DNA of 64,000 nt from Erythrocercus mccallii. Its lineage: Eukaryota > Chordata > Aves > Passeriformes > Dicruridae. Shown one piece after another: positions 41,901 to 53,900 of the stretch. Every line of letters begins with the position of its first letter. Positions within the stretch are counted from its first letter, which is position 1. Below the pieces are notes generated by a model that was not told where the DNA came from, did no database searches, and was given only the letters and a program-made list of their open reading frames with translations. Both the position numbers and the translations under genes were made by a program. Location: assembly GCA_013397435.1 (NCBI GenBank), contig VZRG01000291.1:592775-656774 (forward strand). The letters are read 5' to 3'.

Positions 41901-44900
41901 CTGGAATGTCTATTCAGATGTCAGTATTAATTGTGTTCTGAATACTTTCTGATGCTTTCTGGAAACCCAACAAAGCTCGAGGATTTGAGAGCCTGTACTT
42001 CCCGAGGAACGAGAACGAGCTGTCACAGTCATACTGTAGACAGGCAGGGGTAAAGCTTGGGGCTCTTAAAGCTCTGCCTTTGCTTTGTTGGAGTTTTCAG
42101 CTACTGACACCATCAGCATTAGTGAGCAAACTTAATAAAACCCCACGTTGTTTCTAATGAAAGATGTAGAATGTTTTTATTTTAAACACTTCGAAAATAA
42201 TGTGGAATTTGGGAGGAATGTTCTCAGCATCCTGACTGTGCCCACCCCGTTTTGAACTTTGCAAGTGAAACAATCTCTTGAAAACTTCAGAAGGAACAGC
42301 ACTGGCTTCTTACTACGTTCTAGTCTTTGATTCAGCATTTATTTCAGAGGATGATGCTTAGATTATTCAAGTCCTGCTCATGGCTTTTGGCTCCCTACAC
42401 TTAGAGATCGGGCCTACTTTTCTGAAAATTTGTTTGTTAGAACCATTTTCAGGGGATATATTAATTTTGTGTTGATGTTGGTAATGTTTCATATTTCAGT
42501 TTCCTTCATTTACACAAAATGCAGCGTTTCACCTGTGGAAAGTGAGCTATGAATGGAATGTGGGTTGATGCTTTGCATTTAGAAGACCTTTTTACAGACT
42601 GTTGCTGTTAAAATGGAAAACGAAGGAGGAAACAACTCATGCAATTCACTGTTCTTTTTAGGATAAAGTGAAGGCCTTTTTTTTTTTTTTTGGAACAAAT
42701 CTATAATGCTCTCTCAAAAAATTCCAAGAACTCGGCAGATTTATTTACCTCTTACATATCATTCAAGTTTGCTGGAAGCCTCAGTTACTAACTCATCCAG
42801 CAACTTGCCTGATCCTCATGTTGGAGAAGTCGTAGTGGAAGAGGGGCTGCAACCTGCTCTGCCCCAGCAGAAATTGCCTCACTTTAACCAGGCTTGTAAC
42901 TGTGCTCCAGCAGGTCTGCAAAACTTGCTTTGGAGAAATTGGATTCAGGGTTTTTCTCAGTATCCACGAGTACAGCAGGAGTAGGAGATGGCTTGCAGGG
43001 AATTCCTGTCCTCCTGCTACATGGTGTGTGTCACTGAGTAAACAAACAGGCTTTGTGCTGCTTTTACCCCCCTCCCCCTGGTGTGTGGCAACCAACACAC
43101 TGGCCCTTGAAAGGGAGCTCTTAGTTCTTACATTCATTTGTGGCTGGAAGCAGTAACAGCTGTATTTCTCAGGGGAGAACAGCCCTGTCTTCTGAGCTTT
43201 AGTACTCTTTGGAAACAGGCACAGGTGCTTCACTGCTGAATTTTTGAATTAAAGCACTGGCTTTTCCCCCTCTACTTTATAAGACTGTTTGTTTTCTGAG
43301 GATATTATAAATGATCTAGAAACATTTCTGGTCAGAGTAGGATTCTCCCCGAGGCAGGGAATTATGGAGGATACTAAACACCAGAAGTTGGCAGCATTGT
43401 GTTTAGTTCCTCCCCACCTGGGTCTGTCACTAACTTTTCAGCAGAAGCCTCACATGTTCCTTTTACTCTCCACTGCCCATCATCAGATCTTCTCCCCTCA
43501 GGTGCTCCCAGCTCTCAAGTCCTCCCTCTTTCATTGACTTTATCTTTTCATCTCTCAATTTCTGATTTGGTGTATTTGGCCACTCCTTTTGATTTTTCCC
43601 TTTCTTCTCTCTTATTCCCCGGCTGCTCCTCCTTTTCCAGGGGCTGGCTCACCCCAGCAGGCTCTCTGCGGTGTGGGACCCTTCCCTTCAGAAGTTCAGC
43701 CCTGGCTGCTGGAATCTGTACCCTCTCCATCCTGACCTGCAACAAGCTTGGTTTTCAATTATTGCCAATTACTGTTCCAATTCCAGAGTGGTTTTTCATT
43801 TTGGAAGCAATACTGCTCCTGGGATAAATCTCCCCTTGCAGAGTGAATTAACATTGCATGCACAGTGGTTAAAACACATCATGTGTCAACAGATTTCTGT
43901 TGAAGCCTTGAAACTTAACTTCTCTAGGTAATCCATCGATCACCAACCATGATAGGTAATGCAAAATGCATAGTAAATCATCTTGTACAATAAATGCATC
44001 TTGATATTTCAGAGCAAAGTTTCTTTCAGGCATAAAGCCAGTCCATTCCTATCACACTCAGTAGCAGATTTTCTTGGACAACAACACTGTCTTTTGCTGC
44101 CTGGAGCTTGTACAGGCACTCCCTTTCCACATGGAATGTTTCCTTGAAATGCAGGTGTGTCAGATGTGTAAATGGCTGATGCACTGGAAACAGCAAATGG
44201 GATGGATTTTTATCAAGTTACATAATGAAAACGTGAAAAAAAAATCATCCAAGTTCTGTAAGCAAACAAAGCACTCCTACTGATTTTCCTGTTTAGAATT
44301 AAAAAAATATGATTAGGATTTGAGTGGGTTGAGGAGTAACGACAGCCACTCTCCCCAGCTCCTCATTCCTGTGACCCAACCTAAAAAGCTTGCTTATATA
44401 GGTCACTTGAGAGGTTTCTTGATGTGTGGCTTTCTTTAGAGTTGGAGAGAGCAGTGCCAAGTGCTCTGAGTTAGGTTTCTCCCCTCTGTAAGATGTAGCT
44501 GTCGAACTGTGATGCTCTGAGCGTGGTTAATTTTGTAATTTTTTAAATGAAATTACAATGAACTGTGTGGTACTCATGTTTTGAAAACAATAGATAAATT
44601 ATTTTCCCTGTTCTCTTTTTTCCTCAGATTCGTTACATTTCACAGACTCAAGGTTTACCAGGAGAGCAGTTGTTAAGCATGGGAACGAAAACTTCAAGGT
44701 TTTTCTGTAGAGAAACGGATGCACCATATTCTAGTTGGAGATTAAAGGTAAACACTACACTGTACTAGAAACCAGCATATTGTGAGCAGAGAAACCAGAG
44801 AAGCCAAGGTTCACTACAAGACCATAATCTCCCTGGTGCATCTCCTGTGGTTTTTACCAGCTCCTGCTCTTTCTCCCTTCCATTTTTCCTGTTCCCCAAG

Positions 44901-47900
44901 GTGCAGCTGCCAGGCTGTGCTGTGCCCAGTGCGTGGCTGCCAGGTGGGGAATTCAAATTAAGCCTTGTATCTTCAGAGGTACTAAATGAGTGGGTTTGGT
45001 TTGTTTTGTTCTCTTTCTTGCTCGGTTGCTGCTTTTCGCTTCATGTAAGGAGTTTGTCTCTGAGGCCCACGCTGCTCTGTCAACATTTGTCCAGAACTGG
45101 CTTCAGGATCAGAAGTTCCTAGGAGAAAAAGGAGATTAAGAAATAACATGGCTGTGTACAGCTCATTTCTTTTAGATCTCCTGCTAAAATAGCCTTTGTT
45201 GGCTGAAAGCTGCAATACAGTGAGTGCAGGCAAAATGAAAACAAAATGTACTTTTATGTTCTGCACACCTTGCTTCTCTCTAAGCAACATTATTGCACTC
45301 TGGCCATAAGCAGAGCTTTCACTTCCTATGCAAATAATTTACTTTTTTTTTAAAATTGCATTGCTTCATGGCCCAGCTTCCCTGGGTTTGCAGAGGGCTC
45401 AGGAAGCAGTTGGGCTTGCCAGGAGATCTCTGCAGTAACAAACAGCTGCCCAGCTCCCAGCACCGGTTGCGTAAGTTCCCCCAGCAAGTTGGTAAATCCC
45501 CGGCAGTGCTGGGCCGGGGCTGCACTGGGGTTATGTAAGATTTCTCCAATTACTCCAGCCTGGCTAATCCCACACTCTGCTTTCTCAAGCGCTCGGTCTG
45601 TAGGTGACACTTTACATCTGACATCTCCGGGTGGGAGAGAGTTCTTGGTGCAAACAGCCTCCCCCAGTTCCAGGAGCTCTTTGTTACCTTGCAGAGGTTC
45701 ATTAGGAATTCTGACAGGGACCATTGCTTGTTACTTGCAGTTTTTGTCAAAGTTCATTTTGGAAACTTTTCTTAAGTTTGTATGTTGAAAACTTTTTCCC
45801 TGAAGTCCCACCTTGCCTCTTGCAGCACCAGCCTTCTGGTGCTGTCTGTGTTGAAGAAGGAAAATTGTAACAGAAGGTACAATACCAACTCACAAACCAT
45901 TCATTCTCGAGGATTTTTTTGTTTCATACCTAAGTATTTAAAATATTTACACCACTTGTTGTGTATGTGGAGGAATAAAAGTATAAAAATTAAAAAAAAG
46001 AAAAGAGGAAACAAAGAAGTTGAACGGATCCTGCTGAGTTTTTGGTTTATCCCTTTTACAGTGATGTGATATTGCTGCTGCTTGGGGTTTAAGGTCTGAG
46101 TTTGAGAAAATCGGTAAAATAAAATAATAGAAAAGTTGTGATATTTAAAAAGATAAGAGTGTCATTAAACTGCTCTATGCTAGGCTTTCAGCACTTCCTG
46201 TGTAATTCATAAACTATTAGTTTTAATCCACTACTGTGATTTGTTAGATGTAAAATCTTGTAGTTAATGTCTTTTGATTTAGAGAATGAAAGTAGCCAGT
46301 AAAGCAGCAGACAAATATATAAGTGATATACTAATTATTTGGGAAAAAAATAGTGGTTTTTAGGTCCATAAATACATAAAGTTACTTTGTAGTTATAGGT
46401 GACCTTTATAGACAGATTCAAAACTCAGCTTTCCTTTTCTTTTTTTTTTTTTTGAGACATTGGAAGAACACGAGGCAGAAACAGGTATGAAGTCTAAAGA
46501 GGCCAGAAAGTATATTTTCAACAGTTTGGATGATATAGTGCACGTGAGTATTAAAGCCTCCTTCCTCAGCAAAAGGAACGTGTGGGAATGATGATTTTAA
46601 AACATTTTACTGGTTTTGAACGAAATGCCTTTTAGAATATTACTTATTGTGTCTCAGTCATATTCACTCTTCTCTGCTGCTCTGAGGAAAATACCTGGCT
46701 GTGTCAGACCTCTGAGCTTTTAGTAAAGATCTTCCTTTCCCATTGCTTGTGTTAAACAGTGAAACTTGTCCTTGTGGTGGGAGAACCCTTGAATTTTGTG
46801 TAAAATGTATACTTTCTCTTCTATCTTATCTCACTGTGGAAAAGAATAAACAAAGAATGCATATGGAACCTGCTCTATTTATTGTGTGATTGCCAGTACA
46901 GTTCTGTTACCTTGACATTAGCAATGTCCTTGACATTACAATGACCTTAGCAATTCTAAGTGTAGTTTTTTAAATTTTGTTTTTAAAAACATAACTGTTT
47001 CCTCACTTTTCTTTAGCTTTATACCTCTCTAGTCAATAAGGCAATTTTTGTTGTGTTTCATATCCTGAAAAAAGGATCAAATCTTGTTGCAAGGTTAGCA
47101 TCAATACATGCTTGAAATTGGTTTTTGAAGATCAATTCTGTAGTTCAAGTTAAACCATATAAAGATCTTTATTCCAAATCTTACTTCTTAAATTCGAGGT
47201 CCCAGAGTGGAATAAAGTCTTTTTCACTGGGGAGGTTGCAAGGGAGGGGGAATAGTATGCATGCCTAAAAAAAAGTCACCAATTCTAAGCCAGCTGTTTT
47301 GGGATAGGACAAATCCACCGTACCCCATGTGATAAAAATGCTGAATATTAGTATTTTATAGCAGAAAACAATGCCACAAGGAGTTAAACTAATATGCATC
47401 TCTTCTGTCTGACTGTTTTGTTCGATGCCAGGTGAACATGGTGATGGATTTGGAAGGAAGTGACCTGTTGGCAGAGAAGGCAGATAGGAGGGAGTTTGTC
47501 AGTCTGTTGAAGAAAATGTTGCTTATCGATGCTGATTTAAGAATCACTCCAGCTGAGACCCTGAACCATTCTTTTGTTACCATGAAGCACCTCCTTGATT
47601 TTCCTCATAGCAACCAGTATGTAACATAGAAATCTCTGTTGTTGCAATTCATTTGTATAAAAGTGTTGTTTCTTCTGCTATCAGAGAGAAAAAAAATCTT
47701 TCATCGTTTTTGCAGTGTCGTAGAAAATTCTTTCAAGTGCTTGCAGTATTAGATACATCTACTGGGTCAAGGAAACTGCTTGAATAACTATTTTTATCTC
47801 TGAAAGTAACAGAGCAATAGATTTCTAAGTTGTTTCTGTGCGTGATTGTTAAAATTCCAATGCTGTAGAAATTGGGCATGGTTTTTGGAAGTATGAGGAG

Positions 47901-50900
47901 TTCTAGTTCCTGTCAGTCATTGAAGGCTAGGCTAGGCATTTCCTCTTGAGGTTAACATCTCAGATACTTCCTTTCATGTGTTGATTAATGTGGAATATAT
48001 TGAAAGTTTTCTTGCAGTTCTGGAGTTGTCTATTTTACTATGGATTTCCTAAAGTTGCCAGCATTTCACTGAAAGAGCAAGCTTCTTCCATCTACTTAAT
48101 TTCCTATCTTCCCTGCTTGTACACAGCTGTTAGAGAATGGTATTAGATGGAAGGAGAAGGCAACAGCAGTATTGTTCTTGAATTTAAAATATGCATGACA
48201 GAGGCTTGATGTGACCATGGTAACAGCAGTGTTTCTGTTTTTCTACCTGTGTGGATGATCTCATTCTGTGAAACTGGGAAATGTGGGGTTTGAACTAATT
48301 CTTTTTCCCCTTATTTTGGGGAATTGTTTTTTTATCTTTAGTGATGTGAAATGATGATTAAAACAATTTATTTTCTGGTTCTGATAGAGTGAAGTCCTGC
48401 TTTCATATCATGGATATTTGCAAATGCCGATCAAACCTGTATGACTTAAGCAATTGCAATAAAACATCACTTATGAGATCAGTTGCCTCAGGCAGTGCAG
48501 CCAACCTGACTGCAAGCTTTACCAAAATTGGTCCAGTAAGAAGTCAGGTAAAAACAATGGTTCGTGTCTTCCTTGGTTTGGTTTAGTTTTGTTTTAACTG
48601 TAAGTTCAGTTAATGTAGTTTTTCTAATAAATTCAATAATTGAAAAAATTACATCTGTTAAGTGGCAAAATCTTCTGTCTTTTACTCTCATTTTTTCCTA
48701 ATGTTTTCTTGAACAAATCATTTAGAACATGTTTCAAATGAAGTGACAAGCTGGGATTGCCAGTGCTGTATTCTGGTGCCCTCCAGTGGCCCAATTTGAT
48801 GACTTCCTGTGAAATGGATTTGAAATGTTCATTTTTATAAGCTGTTTTAGTTATTTACTGTATAAAGTGGTGGGATAAGTGTGTGAGAGATGTAGATTCA
48901 CAGTTACAATAACGTTGCCTGTGTTGAATCTCTTCCCTTAGGCACTAACTGCATCTGCCCACTCAGTTCTGCACCAAGGGATTCCACTGCAGGCAGGAAC
49001 TGCTCAGTTTGGTTGCAGTGATGTTTTCCAGCAAGCATTGATTATATGCCCTCCAGCTATTCAAGGTATATATATTATCTGTAATTGTCACAGTTCCTAA
49101 GATATGAGCGTTATTACCTGTCTGTTAGCAATATTTGAGTTTTCCATTATATCCACTTAAGGTTTATATTTAAACCAACTTAATTATGTCATTAAAAATC
49201 ATCGTGTGAGTCAGATGCAGATACATTGCACCTTTCTGAAAGAAACAGCAAATCAGCACCTGCAGTAAATGATTTAAGCAATCCAGAGCCCATCTTCATG
49301 TACTATACACACACATATAAATCTATGTCTTGGATAAAATAGGAGAAAAAAGGAGGAGCAATAAGGAGGGTGTTCTGAAATAAAATTTGAGAGGAAAGAG
49401 GAAAGATGAAGGGAGTACCATGCCTTATCCTAGTAACAGTCATTTATGGAAATGGGAAGATAGTTTATATTGTTTGCTTATTAACTTAGCTTGATTATAA
49501 TTTTTGTTCCAAAGATGTAATTCATTTGTCTTGGTGATGTTCAGCTTCTTTTTGAGATCAGGTCTTGAAGTTATAGAATTTATAGGGGTAGGTTTTTTTA
49601 AGAACAATCTTAGTTTTCCATCTGCATTTTAAAGTTTCAGGAAACGCACTAGATGCACTCTGAAATGAAACAAACCAAAAATATTCAACCTAAACTTAAA
49701 TCACAGGAAGTCTTAATCTCTGTAGAGAAAGACAGATGCAGCAGACTTTATCAGTATTATTTGTGGCAGCTGCATCTACTTTGGGTTCCAGAAACTCAAG
49801 GAAGGTCTGAGTATTCACCAGACAGTGTCACGTAAAGCTGCTTCACACAGATTTCCTTCTGAGCAGTTAATTATTTAAATTGCTTATGTTCTTTACACAA
49901 TGACATACTCCATAATAAAAAAAACCCCTATTGTTTTCATTATTCCCAGATGAATAAAGTGATTTATAGAAAAGGAAACAGTACAGGCAGACACTTTATC
50001 TGTGATTTGTATACTGTATTCTTAATATGATGATGACTTTCCAAATTTAAATTCTGCTACGGCTGAAGTGAAAGGGATATATTGTTTTCATCACATAGGT
50101 GATGAGTTGCTGGCACAGATGAAAAGGGGATATTAATGGTATCTGGCACTGCTTCAAAGTTTCCCAGCTTGGCTGCTCTGTGGAATATCTGAAGTGCTAA
50201 AACTCTCTGCTTCTGTCAGAGCTAAGATGTTGCTCTGCTAGGTGGCTGTGGGGAAAAAAAAATCAGTCAAGTGCATTTCAAAATGAAAAGCTTTGAAGTG
50301 CGTGGTTATAACTTAGTATTGTGTTATGACATGAGAGAATTACATTGGATGAAAACTTGCTTTCATCCTGTACTGTAAAGATTAAAAAAACCCAGCCAAA
50401 ACACTTACAAACTTTAGTGTAATAATTCTTCACTAGTTACCTGTGAACACCCATCGCTTAATCTTTGAGTAAAGCATGAAGAATGGAGTGCAGTTAACAC
50501 ATGAGATAGGGATATCTTTTCCTAGCCAGTATTTTCTTCAAGAATGGCTGTTCTGTTGCAATGTCTGTTAAGAAAAGCGCCTCTTTCATTATAGTCTGAC
50601 ATTATTATGTAAAAAAAATGTTGTAGTAAACATTGCAGCATTGCTGTATGTTTTAAGTTTCCTGTGACAATAATGAAATCTACACAGGGCGTGAGATGCA
50701 TATTTTTTGTATTACGCTCTTGTGAGCAGTGCTATAGTTTGCATTATTTTGATGAAGAGAGGAACAGGATTAGGGATTCTGCTGCAAATATTTGAATACA
50801 CAGAAGATTTTACATTGTTTCCCACCAAAGCGAAGGTAGCGAAGAGGGACATTATACATATGGCATTGCCAGCTACAACAGCTGAGAGGAATGTGTTTAG

Positions 50901-53900
50901 CCTGCTGGAAATACAGAGCATGAGGTGTGCAAGAGTCCATTTTGAGAAGCTTTGAAATTCAGTTCTGCTTACTTTTGCTTGCTTCCTTTCAAATTCATGT
51001 AATGTAGTTTGTGATAAGAAGTAAATGCTTAGCTCTACAGAACTTTCTGCCAAAGTCATTCCTCTTTCTAGTAGTCTGTTTCCAATGAGCAGCTATTGGC
51101 AGTTCTTTCTGGAAACTATAGCTCAAATATTTGTGCAGATAAGTTACAGCACAAAAATCTTTTAGGCGTTAATTTGTTTGGCTTGAAAGTCCAAATTATG
51201 TAATTAGATCATAAACACCTTTTAAAAAACGGTGAAATGTTTTAGAATTGTCCTCTATGTTTGCTCAGAAAATATATGCAAGACTGCTGTTTGCCTAGAG
51301 CTTGAGTATGTGTTTTTTTCCCTGACAGGAATTCCTACAAACCACAGCAAACCCACCAGTTTCTCCCTGAGGGTGGATAATGCAGTTCCACTGGTGACTC
51401 AAGCCCACGCAATTCAGCCACTACAGATTCGAGCAGGAATCCTTTCTCAGGTTGGCCTACTGTAAAGCAAAACTCTTATTTATTTAATCAGTAAATGTTT
51501 TAAAATGCAGAGGTCTGTTGCAGTCCCTCTCCTGTCTGTGCTGAGCTGCAAGCAGCGAGTGTAACTTCAACGAATAGCTCGTGCCATAAAACCCTCCTGT
51601 GCTTCCCAGCAGGCGTGGTCGAACCAGACGCAGCAGATCCTGGTTCCTGCATGGCAGCAGGTCGCGCCTGTGGCAGCTCCAGCCACATCTCTGGCCTCTG
51701 ATCCTGTGGCTGGCCCACAGAGGCTTGGAGACTGGGGGTGAGTCCACCTGCTTTGGTGCTACACTGTCCTCGAGATTTTGGCGCGTCTTTGTTGAAGTCT
51801 ATAGAAGCTGGATAGTTGTAAAAGCCAAGTCCTTTATTGCATTGTTAAATCCACCTCAGGAAGGCATAGGTGTTACAGTTTGTGACAGTATGCAGGAAGT
51901 CTTCTAGCACAGAGTCCCCATGTCCCAAGTAGAAGCAGCAGCAACAGCAATGGCATCCATGATCAGCGTGCCTCTCAGCATCCTCAAAGCAGTACATTTT
52001 ATTCTATTTTTAACCAATCAGGTAGAAACACTAGTCCAGTATTGCCTTGTTGGACCTACCCTAAGCTAAGATTAATGTGAGACAGTATTTGTAATTTCTT
52101 ACACAAATTTTACGCATATAACTCTATCTGTTCCAGCTAGGAATGTTTAGCAAGGCTACATTGTTTTTGTTATGTCTAGAGCTTAACTAACTTTGCAAAC
52201 GGCAATGTCACTGAACTTTAAACTAGGTTTTAGGTCCTTTTCTTACTAACTAATTCAGTCTCTTATTTGCTTAAGGCATTTTAAAAATTCTCTACTTACT
52301 TAAAACTAAACTCACATTTCTACTTCATGTCTGTGTGGATTTATATATTTTAGTTTCTCGGAAGGTTCTAATTCAGCCCTCACATCTCTGAGCACCCCTG
52401 AGCCTGTGTGGGTTTGGCCCAGAGGTATTTTGCATCCTGACATCACACCTCACTGGCAGTGATTTCACAGGGACTAGGGATGCTGTGCAAACGACCTGCA
52501 ATGTAAACCTGCCTTTCCTTTTCCTCAGGAAGATGATCACCCAGGGCACCCACTACAGCTCAGTGGTACCGCAGCCTCTTCTAACACATCAGATAACCTT
52601 GTCTGCCCCTCAGCCAATTAGTGTGGGCATTGCACACGTTGTGTGGCCTCAGCCTGCAGCTACCAAGAGGAACAAACTGTGCCAGAACAGGTCGGTAGAA
52701 CATTTTTCTAAGACTGAACATTCTGAGACAGTGTACCTGTCACTGCTGTTTTGTGGGCAAGGGAAGAATTTGTAGAAGTGACATCTTTGTTGGACACAAT
52801 TCCTCTTAGTCTTTTGGAAAAATGTGTCCTTTCTTCTTAAGTTTCCAATGTTATTTTGGTAGTAGACTAGATGGAACAATACTTACAAAACTAATCAGTT
52901 CTAATTCTTTTTGATTAGTATGTGCCTATCATGGTGGAATGTTGTCTTTACAGGCTTTGGGAAAGTATAAGAATATACTGGGGTAGCTCTATTGAGATAT
53001 TCCTAAGTTAACATGAGGGAGGATATATCAGGTTTAGACAACTGAAAATAGAGAGAGGCTGTATAACAGGGTTGCTGTGTGCCTTGCAGTCATCTTTCAC
53101 TGATAGCCAAAAATACTTCAGCTGCTTGCTGAAGAAAATATGCCCCAGTGCCATGAAAATGGTGACAAAAGTGTGGGTGCTCCAAAAGGGGGAAAGCATG
53201 GGTTATGTGGGCAGTGTCAGCAGTCCTGTATTAAGCAAGGGGTCCATCTGGAGGCTATCAGCTTTTGTTTTCAAACGGAATCTGCAGGAAATCTGGCTGG
53301 ATTTTGTTTGCTTGTTTTTCACCCAAACGGGATTTTCGTTTGTTTTTACCTTCATTACAAAGTGGGATTTTCAGTATACTGTATTTGATGTTGATGTTTT
53401 TGATACTACATTCTTGGTATCTTTTTTGTTGATGTCTGAAACCATCCATGCCAGGTATTTTTGCTTGTGTTTACCGTTCTGTGTTTTTCTAAATTGGTGC
53501 CTTAGCCTACATTGCCTGCTTTGGTTTTGTTGAAAACAGCACAGTTTCCAGGTCTCTTGGGCAGAGATCCCCTAAACGCCAAACCACGTGTTTCCTTCCC
53601 AGGAGCAACATGCTACAAAACACCAACATCCAAAATTCAGCCTTCATCTCTCCAAAGATCCTCAACCTGAAGGCTGTCAAGAGAATAAGCTGCCTAGAAG
53701 CACAGGACAATCTGAACTCGGCGGGCAGGGAGGGTGGCTGCTGCGAGGCCTCTGTCAGGCTGGCCCCTGACCCCCGCGTGGCCAGCAGCCCTCGGCAGGC
53801 GCTGTTCCTGGCCAGCCCCAGCCCCGCCGGCAGCGTCATCACCATCAGCAGTGACACCGACGAGGACGACGTGGCGCCCGCGCACTCGCTGAGAGAGTGA

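Noticed and set aside
42793..43233. 146-codon minus-strand open frame in intron 3
   Set aside because: No recognised domain, no upstream promoter or flanking splice sites of note; length is compatible with chance.
43399..43827. 142-codon + strand open frame in intron 3
   Set aside because: Pyrimidine-rich sequence gives a Ser/Leu/Phe-rich translation with no family resemblance.
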